A stretch of 64,000 nt of DNA from positions 124,001 to 188,000 of the forward strand of contig NZ_SADD01000004.1 in the NCBI RefSeq assembly GCF_004005565.1, given 5' to 3'. This document shows, piece by piece, positions 45,664 to 54,697 of the stretch; within the stretch, counting starts at the first letter, position 1; every line of letters starts with the position of its first letter. The stretch is from Lujinxingia sediminis (GTDB lineage Bacteria > Myxococcota_A > Bradymonadia > Bradymonadales > Bradymonadaceae). Both the position numbers and the translations under genes were made by a program. The notes beneath the pieces are model-generated. The model made no database searches, was not told where the DNA came from, and saw only the letters and a program-made list of their open reading frames with translations.

Positions 45664-45711
45664 TTAGACCACCTGGTCCACACATAATAAGATAGAATCA
45701 AACATAATCAA
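45664..45711 (-). promoter_or_regulatory. Operon promoter with TetR-type operator
   Basis: On the minus strand, TTGATT (45706-45711) and TATTAT (45684-45689) are 16 bp apart. Directly downstream, at the expected start site, lies TTAGACCACCTGGTCCACA (45664-45682 plus strand), with palindromic GACCA/TGGTC arms around CC. The arrangement fits autorepression by the TetR regulator encoded next. Confidence 0.65.
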
Positions 45712-45862
45712 GAGCAGCACGATCATCTCCTGGAACGCGCCTCTATCACCCCGCAGACCGCTTGCTGCACAGGCCCCGCTTCCCCCCGACGAGCCGCCCT
45801 GAGCGCACGGGTCAAGTCGTCGCCCCCCCCTTGCGGTGTCGCATCAGCCCCCCGTGTTGGCA

Positions 45863-47122
45863 TCACTCCGCCTCAAACACCATGCCCGCCAGCTCCAGGC
45901 GGTCGATCAACGCGGACCCCATGGCCGCCGCAGTGGTCAAGACTCCTCCCCGGACCACACCATCACCGAGGGCGTCTTCCCCATCCGCCAGAAGCATCGC
46001 CGACTCACTCAACATCAACGCCGTCGCCCCGTAGCCCGGGTCTTTGTCGGCCTCCACGCGCACAACAAGCGGCGCATCCCCCGCCTTCATCGCCCTCTCA
46101 TCCTTCCAGCCGAAGACTTTTACACAGAAGCGCCCCTCTTCCATCGTCTTCTCCGAGGGCCCCTCACCGGCCGCCGGCAACACAAAGCGGCGAAGTAACG
46201 CCCGCGTCGGTCCCAGCGCAAGCCCCGCCACCAACCCGCCCAGCCCCAACGCCATCGACCATGCCCCCACCGCCCCGCCAACCCCGCGTCCCAGCTTGAC
46301 GACTTCGCCGTAACGAAAGTCACGACCGTACTCAAACCCCCGAAGAGCGTTGCTGCGCCGGACGACCTTCTCGTTGACCCGTGCCATCATAAAAGGCCCC
46401 GTCCACGCGCCGATCGCCCGATCAAATCGTGCCCCATCCTGCGGGCCTCCATCCGCCCCCGGCGCCTCCCCGGCCGGATAGAGCGCATAGGGATCGGCCA
46501 GACGCTCACGCACCTTCGCATCCCGTGAAGCCCGCTCCACTGTCTCCGCCGCACTCGCCACCGTCCCTCCCGAAAATCCTCCCCGGGCATCCCACAGATA
46601 GAACTTCGCCAGACCTGCAGGCTCTGCCCACTGCCGCTTCGCCTCCTGCTGCAAACGTAACACCCCAAGATCGCTGGGAATCGAGTCAAACCCGCAACTA
46701 TGCACAATACGCACCCCCGCGCTCCGGGCGGCCTCGTGGTAGCGCTCGATCATCTCCGCCACCCAGTCCATCTCACCGGTCAAATCGCAATAGTCCGCCC
46801 CCTCCTCCACACACGCCCGCACCACCGCCTCGCCATACAACGCATAGGGCCCCACCGTCGTGCACACCACACGGGTGCGCGCCGCCATCGCCTTCAAACT
46901 CCCCTCATCACCCACGTCGGCCGCCACAACACTCGGCGCGGCGCCCCCGGAGGCAAGCTCGCCCAGCTCAGCGAGCAGCGCGTGCAACTTCGCCTCATTG
47001 CGCCCGGCCACCGCCCAGCGGCGATCCCCGCCGTGCTGCGCCAGATATCGCGCTACAAGACGTCCGGTAAATCCCGTGGCACCGAACACCACCACATCAA
47101 ACTCTCGCGCCGTCGAAACCAT
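45863..47122 (-). CDS. Saccharopine dehydrogenase-like oxidoreductase (trans-enoyl-reductase type)
   Basis: The 419-residue protein begins with a Rossmann fold (FDVVVFGATGFTGRLVARYLAQHGGDRRWAVAGR), followed by CTTVGPYALYGEAVVRACVEEGADYCDLTGEMDWV and HSCGFDSIPSDLGVL, the pattern of the saccharopine-dehydrogenase-like family that includes mycobacterial trans-acting enoyl reductases. A hydrophobic segment near residue 280 suggests membrane association. Function may be in lipid metabolism; lysine metabolism is unlikely. AAGGAGG precedes the ATG at 47122. Confidence 0.88.
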   Translation of the reverse strand: MVSTAREFDVVVFGATGFTGRLVARYLAQHGGDRRWAVAGRNEAKLHALLAELGELASGGAAPSVVAADVGDEGSLKAMAARTRVVCTTVGPYALYGEAVVRACVEEGADYCDLTGEMDWVAEMIERYHEAARSAGVRIVHSCGFDSIPSDLGVLRLQQEAKRQWAEPAGLAKFYLWDARGGFSGGTVASAAETVERASRDAKVRERLADPYALYPAGEAPGADGGPQDGARFDRAIGAWTGPFMMARVNEKVVRRSNALRGFEYGRDFRYGEVVKLGRGVGGAVGAWSMALGLGGLVAGLALGPTRALLRRFVLPAAGEGPSEKTMEEGRFCVKVFGWKDERAMKAGDAPLVVRVEADKDPGYGATALMLSESAMLLADGEDALGDGVVRGGVLTTAAAMGSALIDRLELAGMVFEAE

Positions 47123-47297
47123 CCCATCCTCCTTAGCGTTGCCACGCTCAATGTTCACCATTCTTATTCAACCTGCCTCACCCCATCGCCCCTCACAACC
47201 CACCTTGATACGCCGGGCGCTGCGCCCACCTTTTCTTCGTTCTGGAGCACAACCAGGGGACCTCCCTGCGGCCTCTTCCACGGTGGGCGGCAAACCT

Positions 47298-49061
47298 ATG
47301 AGCTTTGAGCTGAGTTTTGTCTTCTTATTAACACTGGTCGCATTGGTGCTCTTTGTCACCGAACGCATGCGCGTCGATCTCGTCGCCCTGCTCACCATGG
47401 CCGCGCTACTTCCCACCGGCATCCTCACGCCGGCCGAAGGCTTGAGCGGCTTTAGCAACGAGGCCACCGTCACCATCGCCGCGATGTTTGTCCTCAGCCG
47501 TGCCCTCCATCGCACCGGCTCGCTCAAACACATCGCAACCCACCTGGGGCGCCTCTACGCCTACGATGCTCGCCTGGCCACCGCCGCGATGATGCTGGGC
47601 GTGGCCGCGATGTCGGCCTTTATCAACAACGTGGCGGTGGTCGCGATCATGCTACCGGTGCTCCTGGGCGTCTCCCGAGCCAACGGCATCAACCCCTCCA
47701 AGATCATGATGCCCCTCTCCTTCGCCGCGATTTTCGGGGGCACCTGCACGCTCGTAGGCACCTCCACCAACATTCTCATTAGCGGGCTGCTCACCGATCT
47801 CAACCAGCCGGCGATGAACATGTTTGAGATGACCCTGGTCGGGCTGCTCTTCCTGATCGCGGGCACCGGCTACATGCTCACCGTAGGTGACGCCATCCTC
47901 CCCGACCGCGACAACCCCGACTACCGCCGCAGCGACTCCGAGACCCAGCCCTACCTCACCGAATTGCGCTTCGCCCCCGATTATCCCGACATCGGCAAGA
48001 CCCCAAACATCATCTTAGGCGGCACCGAGGCCACCCTCCTGGCCATGATTCGCGACGACGAGATGCTCGACGATCCCGACGATCGCCCCCTGAAACCCGG
48101 CGACATCCTGCGCATCTCCGCGCCGGCCACCGTGGTGCGCGACTTGCTGGATACCGTCGGTGTCACCTCCCTGGCCGATCCCCAACCCGAGCCCGACGAT
48201 CATCAACCCATGGAACTCATTGAGGTCGTCATCGCCCCGGACGCCGCCGTCGTCGGGCGCAGCCTCGGCGAGTCGGGTTTTGCCCGCTACCACCCCGCCC
48301 GGGTGCTCGCCTTGCGGCGCTCAGCCGATACCGTCGTCGATCAACTCCTCGACGTCCCCATCCAGGGCGGCGACGTACTGCTCATTCAGGCCATGCCCGG
48401 CCAGGTCCCCCTCCTCCAGGACAGCCCCGACTTCATCGTCGTCTCCGAGATCGGCCTCTGGGAGTTCAAGCACGCCTTTACCCTCCCGGTCATCGCAGCA
48501 TTACTGGCCGTCATTCTGTTGGCCGCCTTCGGAGTAGCCCCCATCGTCACCCTGGCCAGCGCCGCCGCCGTGCTTGTGGTGCTCATCGGCGTCATCTCCA
48601 TCGAAGAGGCCTACGAGGCCATCGACTGGCAGGTGATCTTCCTGCTCGGCGGACTCATTCCCCTGGGCATCGCCCTGGAAAAAACAGGGGGTGTGACCAT
48701 GCTCGCCAACGCCACTCTGGCGCTCGTCGGTGACTTCGGCCCCCGCGTCATCCTCACCACCTTCTTCCTGGTCACCATGGCCATGACGGCCATTATCTCC
48801 AATCAGGCCACCGCTGTCCTCATTACTCCCGTGGCCGTCAGCGCCGCGATCAGCCTCGGCGTCGATCCCCGCCCCTTTGTCTTCGCCATCGTCTTCGGCG
48901 CTTCAGCCAGCTTCGCCTCCCCGGTCGGCTACCATACCAACGTGATGGTCTACAGCGCCGGAGGCTACCGCTACATGGACTTCGTGCGCGTGGGCATCCC
49001 CCTCTCCCTTCTCTTTCTGGTGGTCGCGGCCTTCGTCATCCCCTGGTACTGGCCACTCTGA
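47298..49061 (+). CDS. SLC13/DASS-type transporter with two RCK_C domains
   Basis: The 587-residue membrane protein has N-terminal helices (FELSFVFLLTLVALVLFVTERMRVDLVALLTM), the conserved SNEATVTIAAMFVLS and MSAFINNVAVVAIMLPVLLG segments with the substrate-binding SNT-like loops (VGTSTNILISGLL and ISNQATAVLITPV), two central TrkA-C/RCK_C regulatory domains (~residues 210-380) and further helices. Such proteins import dicarboxylates, sulfate or related anions with sodium. The substrate cannot be read from sequence. The start ATG is the one at the conserved N-terminus; the long upstream frame is antisense to the saccharopine-like gene and its leader. Confidence 0.9.
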   Translation: MSFELSFVFLLTLVALVLFVTERMRVDLVALLTMAALLPTGILTPAEGLSGFSNEATVTIAAMFVLSRALHRTGSLKHIATHLGRLYAYDARLATAAMMLGVAAMSAFINNVAVVAIMLPVLLGVSRANGINPSKIMMPLSFAAIFGGTCTLVGTSTNILISGLLTDLNQPAMNMFEMTLVGLLFLIAGTGYMLTVGDAILPDRDNPDYRRSDSETQPYLTELRFAPDYPDIGKTPNIILGGTEATLLAMIRDDEMLDDPDDRPLKPGDILRISAPATVVRDLLDTVGVTSLADPQPEPDDHQPMELIEVVIAPDAAVVGRSLGESGFARYHPARVLALRRSADTVVDQLLDVPIQGGDVLLIQAMPGQVPLLQDSPDFIVVSEIGLWEFKHAFTLPVIAALLAVILLAAFGVAPIVTLASAAAVLVVLIGVISIEEAYEAIDWQVIFLLGGLIPLGIALEKTGGVTMLANATLALVGDFGPRVILTTFFLVTMAMTAIISNQATAVLITPVAVSAAISLGVDPRPFVFAIVFGASASFASPVGYHTNVMVYSAGGYRYMDFVRVGIPLSLLFLVVAAFVIPWYWPL

Positions 49062-49091
49062 GCGTTGGCCCGGGCATCCGGGCCGACGCTC
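49060..49091. terminator. Bidirectional hairpin between convergent genes
   Basis: A 14-bp stem with one G-U pair (49060-49073 and 49078-49091) and a GCAT loop spans the whole gap between the transporter and the oxidoreductase stop codons. No long T-tract. Confidence 0.55.
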
Positions 49092-50106
49092 ACCCCTTAA
49101 TAGCCACGCAGACCTTTCCAAGATGCCGCCCGCCCTTCATCACCTCAAAGGCCTCCACCGCGTCTTCAAATCCCACCACACGGTCGATGACCGGTCGCAG
49201 CCCATGCTGTGCAAGCGCCCGATTCATCCTTTCAAACATCTCGCCATCGCCCACAATCACTCCCTGCACCCGAATGTTCTGCATCAGGATCGGCACCACG
49301 TTGACCTTCTGCATCCCGCCGGCAAGAACACCAATCAACGCGATCGTTCCGCCTACCCTCACCGCGTCTACCGACTCCTGAAGCGTCCCCGCCCCGCCCA
49401 CTTCCACAACCACGTCCACACCGCGCCCCTCCGTCATCTCTTTCACCGCGCGCCCCCACGCCGGCGTCTCGCGGTAGTTGAGCACCCGTGTCGCCCCCAA
49501 CTCCTTCACCCTCTCGAGCTTCGCGTCACTGCTGGAGGTCATGATCACCTCTGCCCCCATCATGCGCGCGAACTGCATCGCAAACACCGACACGCCCCCC
49601 GTCCCGAGGCAAAGCACCACATCGCCTGCGCGCACGGCCCCTTGTTCGACCACCGCGTGCCAGGCCGTGACGCCGGCACACCCCAACGTCGCCGCCTCCG
49701 CATCGCTCAAATAATCGGGCACCTCCACCACGCCGCCCACATCGCAGACCACCTCCTCACGCAACGTGCCCTGCAGGGGCCCGCCCAGGGTGGTACGCAA
49801 CTTCTCCCGGGTTGGCTCTCCGCTCCGCCAACCCTGTGCAAAGATCGGCGAAACTCGCCGTCCCAGCCACCGCGCATCGACATCTTCTCCGACCTCTACA
49901 ACCTCTCCCACCCCGTCGGAACACGGCGTCAGCGGCAGGGGCTGGCGCGGGTTGTAGTGCCCCTGCACCATCATCAAATCTCGATAATTAAGCCCGACCG
50001 CCCGCATCGCCAGTCGTACCTGCCCCCGCAGCACCGGCTCCGAGGGCGTGTCCACCATCCTCAACCGATCCAGCCCAAACGCCCCTTCGATCTGCCAGGC
50101 TCGCAT
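49090..50106 (-). CDS. Zinc-independent MDR-family NAD(P)-dependent oxidoreductase
   Basis: The 338-residue protein has the medium-chain dehydrogenase pattern (VGLNYRDLMMVQGHY, GVGEVVEVGEDV, LGTGGVSVFAMQFARMMGAEVIMTSSS) but lacks the catalytic-zinc cysteine and the structural four-Cys site, so it resembles quinone oxidoreductase/enoyl-reductase-like members. It probably reduces an alkene or quinone-like substrate with NADPH. No operon partner is evident. The ATG is at the natural N-terminus. Confidence 0.88.
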   Translation of the reverse strand: MRAWQIEGAFGLDRLRMVDTPSEPVLRGQVRLAMRAVGLNYRDLMMVQGHYNPRQPLPLTPCSDGVGEVVEVGEDVDARWLGRRVSPIFAQGWRSGEPTREKLRTTLGGPLQGTLREEVVCDVGGVVEVPDYLSDAEAATLGCAGVTAWHAVVEQGAVRAGDVVLCLGTGGVSVFAMQFARMMGAEVIMTSSSDAKLERVKELGATRVLNYRETPAWGRAVKEMTEGRGVDVVVEVGGAGTLQESVDAVRVGGTIALIGVLAGGMQKVNVVPILMQNIRVQGVIVGDGEMFERMNRALAQHGLRPVIDRVVGFEDAVEAFEVMKGGRHLGKVCVAIKG

Positions 50107-50221
50107 CCCAAACCTCTCTTAGCGCAACGATTCGACACACCCCGCGCCATTGCACGCAGCGATCTTTGTAACTACACTCTCCTACATCTTAAGGTCCACC
50201 AACCGACCTGGCGAGGACGAG

Positions 50222-51211
50222 ATGGCAACTTCCCCTGGCTCCATCCATCGCACGATCTGGAACTCCCTCAAGATCACCGGCTGCGCGCTCAGCGTCGTCG
50301 CCATCGCCTGGGGCGTAGGCGTGTTCACTCCTCAGGGCGAGGTGGCAACCTCCCATGCCGACACCGCCTGGCTCAGCCCCTTTAAGCGCTCCAACACCGA
50401 GCGCTTTAACAGCGCCCTGGACAAACTCGGCCATCCCGAACCTCGCCGCTACGACCTCAACGGCAACACCGTCTACTTCTCGACCACAACCTCGTTGAAG
50501 ACCCCGCAGGAGCTTCTTCTGGACTACCAGGAAGAGTTCGTCCGCCAGGGCATCAACCAGGACACCTTCACGGCGCTCTCTCCCGCCGATGAAGAAGCGC
50601 GCCTTCTCAACGCCCTGCAAGGTGGGCTGAGCCCCATCGCGATCTCGGCCAATCACATCGCCCTGGCCGGCGTGCTCACAAAAAACCGCGCCGACTCCCC
50701 TGACGCGCTGCGCGACGACTATCTGGGCACCGACAACCCCCACGAGCTCTTTCGGGCACACCGCTACATCGAGATCTCTCGCGACCCCGACCGTCGGCAC
50801 ACCGAAGTCGTCGCATCCTGGAGTGACGAGGCCTTTGACTACAGCCGTATGGTCCCCGGAAACAGTGCCGATCATCAGGCCTTCGACGAGCTCGTGCCAG
50901 CCTGCCCGGGCTGCACACGTCTGACCCGCTTTGCCGACGAGAACCCCGGTGCCCACCAGGTCGACCTTACCTTTATCTCGCCGGCCTCTGCCGACACGCT
51001 GATTCATTTCTACGATCAGGCGCTTCCTTCCCGCGGTTGGTCGCTGGCCGACGAGGGCGACGCCATCGCCCGCGCCTCCGACTTCTTCGAGCTTCCCGAG
51101 ACCGGCCACACGCGCCGCTACACCGGTCCCGACAACCTGGGACTGACCCTGGTCTTCCAGCGCGACTCCCGTACCGGCCATACTCTGGTCCACGCCGCCC
51201 GCTCGCGCTGA
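50222..51211 (+). CDS. Hypothetical exported protein
   Basis: The 329-residue protein has a single N-terminal hydrophobic segment (LKITGCALSVVAIAWGVGVF) that acts as a signal or anchor, followed by a soluble domain with YDLNGNTVYFSTTTSLKTPQELLLDYQEEF and, near the end, LTFISPASADTLIHFYDQALPSRGWSL. The latter resembles segments that position periplasmic or envelope sensors, but I do not recognise a family. A C-P-G-C pair (CPGC) occurs near residue 226. GAGGACGAG precedes the ATG. Confidence 0.7.
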   Translation: MATSPGSIHRTIWNSLKITGCALSVVAIAWGVGVFTPQGEVATSHADTAWLSPFKRSNTERFNSALDKLGHPEPRRYDLNGNTVYFSTTTSLKTPQELLLDYQEEFVRQGINQDTFTALSPADEEARLLNALQGGLSPIAISANHIALAGVLTKNRADSPDALRDDYLGTDNPHELFRAHRYIEISRDPDRRHTEVVASWSDEAFDYSRMVPGNSADHQAFDELVPACPGCTRLTRFADENPGAHQVDLTFISPASADTLIHFYDQALPSRGWSLADEGDAIARASDFFELPETGHTRRYTGPDNLGLTLVFQRDSRTGHTLVHAARSR

Positions 51212-51305
51212 CCTGCTCATAGCCTGATCGGGCTTGCCCCGACCTCTTCCGGTGTGAACCTTTTGTGATGTTGTATCGTCATCACTTCACCCCGGGAGTC
51301 GACTC

Positions 51306-51974
51306 ATGAGCACGTCTACGATCTTCCTCGACGACAACATCCTCTCCTACCTGCGCCACTTCTCGATGCGCGAGCCCAGCCGCTTTAAGCGCTGCCGCCA
51401 TGACACCTCGGAGCTGCCCATGGGCAGCATGCAGATCGCCCCGGAACAGGGCCAATTTCTGCATATGCTCCTTCAGGTCATGGGAGCACGCCGTGCCCTT
51501 GAGATTGGGAGCTTCACCGGCTACAGCGGCCTCTGGCTGGCCAGCGCTCTTCCCGAAGACGGCTGCCTGGTCGCCTGCGAGGTCAACGAGAAATGGGCCT
51601 CCCAGGCGCGCCACTGCTGGGAGGACGCCGGCCTGATGAAGCGCATTGAGCTGCACGTCGAGCCCGCGCGTGAGACCCTGGAGCGCCTCCTTCAGCGCGA
51701 CGCCCAGAACACCTTCGATTTCATCTTCATCGACGCCGACAAAGAGCCGCTGGATCACTACTACGAAGCCGCCCTCAAGCTGGTCCGGCCCGGGGGGCTG
51801 GTCGCCGTCGACAACGTACTCTGGGGTGGAAAGGTCGCCGACTCGTCGGTGCACGACCCCGACACAACCGCCATCCGCGCGCTCAACGAGAAGATCCACA
51901 GCGATGAACGCATCGACTTAAGCGTGGTGCCCATCGGCGACGGCATGGCTCTGTGCCGCAAACGTAGCACCTGA
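51306..51974 (+). CDS. Class I SAM-dependent O-methyltransferase (caffeoyl-CoA OMT-like)
   Basis: The 222-residue enzyme has MGSMQIAPEQGQFLHMLLQVMGARRALEIGSFTGYSGLWLASALP, the SAM-binding motif EIGSFTGYS, the metal-site IFIDADKEPLDHYYEAAL and GLVAVDNVLWGGKVAD. This is the metal-dependent catechol-type O-methyltransferase family. The natural substrate is unknown. A short gap with a hairpin follows. Confidence 0.92.
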   Translation: MSTSTIFLDDNILSYLRHFSMREPSRFKRCRHDTSELPMGSMQIAPEQGQFLHMLLQVMGARRALEIGSFTGYSGLWLASALPEDGCLVACEVNEKWASQARHCWEDAGLMKRIELHVEPARETLERLLQRDAQNTFDFIFIDADKEPLDHYYEAALKLVRPGGLVAVDNVLWGGKVADSSVHDPDTTAIRALNEKIHSDERIDLSVVPIGDGMALCRKRST

Positions 51975-52004
51975 TACACCCGCACGCTCCCGGCCCTGAA
52001 ACAA

Positions 52005-52042
52005 CGAGAGCCCGCCTCCCCTCAACGGGGAGCGGGCTCTCG
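52005..52042. terminator. Hairpin between convergent genes
   Basis: A perfect 11-bp stem (52005-52015 and 52032-52042) with additional pairing in the loop lies about 30 nt after the O-methyltransferase stop and before the end of the minus-strand gene at 52115. It can serve both directions. Confidence 0.65.
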
Positions 52043-52114
52043 AAATACCTGCCAGGTCGGATAGCTGCCTGATGCCCTCAGATGTTGCTTCGGGGGGCGG
52101 CAGCATTCTCCGCC

Positions 52115-53029
52115 TTATTCAGCGGCCACTTTCACAAACTTCAGGGTCATGCGATCGCTCTCGCCAATGGCCTCAAACTGTGCAGCGCTCTCTTCGCCAC
52201 CACGCAGCGAGGGCGGCAGCGCCCACACGCCATCTTCGTAATCGCGGGTGTCGTTGGGGTTGGCGTTGATCTCGGAGCTATCCACAAGCTCAAAGCCCGC
52301 GGCCTCCACCGTCGCGATCACAAAGTCCTCCGGCAGATACCCCTTAGGCGCGGTGACGGCAGGATCGCTACCCTCGGCCGCACGATGCTGCACCACGCCG
52401 AAGATCCCGCCCGGCTTGAGCGTCTCGTGGGTAGCTGCCAGCACATCCTCAAGAATCCCGTTTCTGTACCAGCCGTGCATGCTGCGGAAGGTCACGACCA
52501 TATCCGCACTCTCCGGACCGCCAACCTCCACGATACTCGGCGGCCAGAAAGTTCCCACTTCGACCTCACCCAGCGTCTCGGTGTTCTCCCCGACCCACGC
52601 CTCAAAATTACGAGCGATGCGGCTGTAGTAGTGTTCCGAGTCTTCGGGATTGTCGTACATATTTCCCGCAACAAAGCGACCCTTCTCGGCGAGCACCGGC
52701 GCGAGAATCTCGCTGTACCAGCCACCGCCAGGCCACAACTCCACCACTGTCATATCATCGCTCAGACCGAAAAAGAGCAACGTCTCCACCGGATGACGCG
52801 CTTCATTTCGCGCACGATTCTCTTCGGAGCGATGCGTACCTTCAGCCGCCGCCTCCAGTTTGGCCTCCACCGACATCGACGGCGCCGCCTCCGAATCAGC
52901 CTCCGTTGCTTCGGCTTCGGTGGCTACTTCCTCTTCGACCGGCATCTCATCGCTCTTCGGCTCGTTCGACGAGCACGCCGCAAGTCCAACCACAAGCGCC
53001 AGCATCATCCATCGGGTCTTCACGTTCAC
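52115..53029 (-). CDS. Lipoprotein with a methyltransferase-like fold (COG4798-like)
   Basis: The 304-residue protein has a lipoprotein signal (MMLALVVGLAAC), an acidic Glu/Ala/Thr linker and then a class I methyltransferase-like domain: MTVVELWPGGGWYSEILAPVLAEKGRFVAGNMYDNP (motif I ELWPGGGWYSE), VVTFRSMHGWYRNGILEDVLAATHETLKPGGIFGVVQHR and DRMTLKFVK. This matches the 'predicted methyltransferase' family known from exported proteins. SAM is not thought to reach the periplasm readily, so the role is puzzling. The start GTG at 53029 has GGAG at 6 nt; the longer open frame to 53200 is not conserved. Confidence 0.8.
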   Translation of the reverse strand: MNVKTRWMMLALVVGLAACSSNEPKSDEMPVEEEVATEAEATEADSEAAPSMSVEAKLEAAAEGTHRSEENRARNEARHPVETLLFFGLSDDMTVVELWPGGGWYSEILAPVLAEKGRFVAGNMYDNPEDSEHYYSRIARNFEAWVGENTETLGEVEVGTFWPPSIVEVGGPESADMVVTFRSMHGWYRNGILEDVLAATHETLKPGGIFGVVQHRAAEGSDPAVTAPKGYLPEDFVIATVEAAGFELVDSSEINANPNDTRDYEDGVWALPPSLRGGEESAAQFEAIGESDRMTLKFVKVAAE

Positions 53030-53157
53030 TTGCCACTCCTTATCATGTACGTAACGTCTGCAAAATCCGGGGCCACAGCCCTTCCTATCTAGCATCGCCA
53101 TTGGCCCGGGCACAAACTCCGCCCAGACGTTTAACACCCAGGATATAAAGGCAACCG

Positions 53158-53775
53158 ATGACTTCGTATCAAGACGTACTCGAATACTGGTTCGGCACAA
53201 CCTCCGCCCTGGAAGACGGCAACTTCCCCCAGGAGCAGTTTCGTCTCTGGTTTGGCGGCGGCGATGCGGTCGACCGCGAGATCACCGAGCGTTTCGGCGC
53301 GCTCGTCGAAGACGCCCGCGACGGCGGCCTTCAGAGCTGGCTTGAGCGTGCCGACAGCCGCCTGGCCCTGGTGCTGCTCCTTGACCAGTTCACCCGCAAC
53401 ATCTACCGCGGCACCGGCCAGGCCTTCTCGGCAGACGCACTGGCCCTTAGATACGCGCTGGACGCCATTGAACTCGGCCACGACACCGCCCTCTCTCCCA
53501 TTGCGCGCTCCTTCTTCTACCTTCCGCTGGAGCACGCCGAATCCCTGGAGCTCCAGGAGCGCTGCGTCACCCTGATGGAGAACCTCACCCACCAGGCCCC
53601 CGACGGCCAGGTCGAGCTCTTCCAGGGCTTTTTGGACTACGCGGTCCAGCACCGCGACATCATTGCGCAGTTCGGGCGATTCCCGCACCGCAATGCCCTG
53701 CTCAGCCGCACCTCCACGCCCGAAGAAGAGGCCTACCTGGCAACTACCGACGTGCATTTTGGGCAAAAAGCCTGA
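53158..53775 (+). CDS. DUF924 family protein
   Basis: The 205-residue helical protein has the DUF924 pattern: VLEYWFG, FRLWFGGGDAVDREITERFG, LVLLLDQFTRNIYRGT, FYLPLEHAESLELQERCV and GRFPHRNALLSRTSTPEEEAYL. The family resembles TPR-like helical proteins and is widely conserved in Proteobacteria without known activity. The ATG follows directly after an AAGGCAACC leader. It is divergent from the lipoprotein at 53029. Confidence 0.88.
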   Translation: MTSYQDVLEYWFGTTSALEDGNFPQEQFRLWFGGGDAVDREITERFGALVEDARDGGLQSWLERADSRLALVLLLDQFTRNIYRGTGQAFSADALALRYALDAIELGHDTALSPIARSFFYLPLEHAESLELQERCVTLMENLTHQAPDGQVELFQGFLDYAVQHRDIIAQFGRFPHRNALLSRTSTPEEEAYLATTDVHFGQKA

Positions 53776-53782
53776 ATCCACC

Positions 53783-53808
53783 CTCCGGCGCCCTCCCGGG
53801 CGCCGGAG
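53783..53808. terminator. GC-rich hairpin between convergent genes
   Basis: A perfect 11-bp stem (53783-53793 and 53798-53808) lies just past the DUF924 stop and before the end of the Cys-rich lipoprotein gene. No T-tract. Confidence 0.45.
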
Positions 53809-53823
53809 TCAGCGCGTCGCGCC

Positions 53824-54588
53824 TCACAAATTCAGCTGCCGATCTTCAATGCAGATCCCACCCTCACAGGTCGTCCGCTGCGGACAATCTCCCGGATCAT
53901 CGCAGCTCACGCGGGTGCAGAACCCGGATTCACTGCAACCAAACATCGGATCGGGGCAAATGCCGCCCTGGCAGCGCTGAATCACGCAGCTCCCGCGCGA
54001 GCAGTGCATTCCGGGTTGGCAGTCCACATCTTCGGAGCACGACGCCACACACGAGCCAAAGTTGCAGTCATAGCTCGCCTCACACCCGGCGAACTCACTG
54101 CATCCCGCGCAGATGCCGCCCGGAGCGGTACGCGTGCACGAAGGCCCTCCGGGCCCACCGCCGGGGCAATCTGCAGTCACGTTGCACTGCCCCAGCGGAC
54201 GCCCTGCATTCGGATCGACCCCGGCATCATCCCCACCTCCGGCGTCATCCTCACCGTCGGACGCATCGCCTCCATCCTCTTCAGCGTCCGGGGTTTCGGT
54301 CGCATCGTCGACGTCCTCTCCCCCATCGTCCGCATCTGCGGACGTATCACCGGCATCCTCTTGAGCGTCGGCATCCTCAACCGACACGTCCTCCGCATCC
54401 AGATCGGTGTCCTGACCACCGACTCCCGGATCCCTCCCGGTATCCTCGTCCACCGCAGCGTCGCCCCCGTCCACACAGGCTTCGCCACAACCTGCATCGA
54501 GAGGGGTCGGGTCCACCGGATCGTCGGTACACGCCCCCAGCCCCACACTCAGAACCAGCACACTCATGACACGCAGAATCATCTTCAT
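53824..54588 (-). CDS. Cysteine-rich lipoprotein with aspartate-rich stalk
   Basis: The 254-residue protein has a lipobox GLGAC near residue 20, a ~100-residue stalk of almost only Asp, Glu, Ala and Gly, then a C-terminal domain with about 20 cysteines in repeated CxxxxDC and CxxGxC spacings (CNVTADCPGG, CSEDVDCQPGMHCSRGSCV, CDDPGDCPQRTTCEGGICI). It resembles disulfide-stabilised surface modules of myxobacteria. No enzymatic motif is seen. AGGAG precedes the ATG. Function is unknown. Confidence 0.8.
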   Translation of the reverse strand: MKMILRVMSVLVLSVGLGACTDDPVDPTPLDAGCGEACVDGGDAAVDEDTGRDPGVGGQDTDLDAEDVSVEDADAQEDAGDTSADADDGGEDVDDATETPDAEEDGGDASDGEDDAGGGDDAGVDPNAGRPLGQCNVTADCPGGGPGGPSCTRTAPGGICAGCSEFAGCEASYDCNFGSCVASCSEDVDCQPGMHCSRGSCVIQRCQGGICPDPMFGCSESGFCTRVSCDDPGDCPQRTTCEGGICIEDRQLNL

Positions 54589-54697
54589 AAACGCTCCTCA
54601 CTCGCACCCAACGCCGGGAGCACATCGCTCAAAGGGCGCTGGTTCTTAGATTTCATACATCCCGGTCTAATGGTGGCCCCCAACTGCGGAGGTGTCC

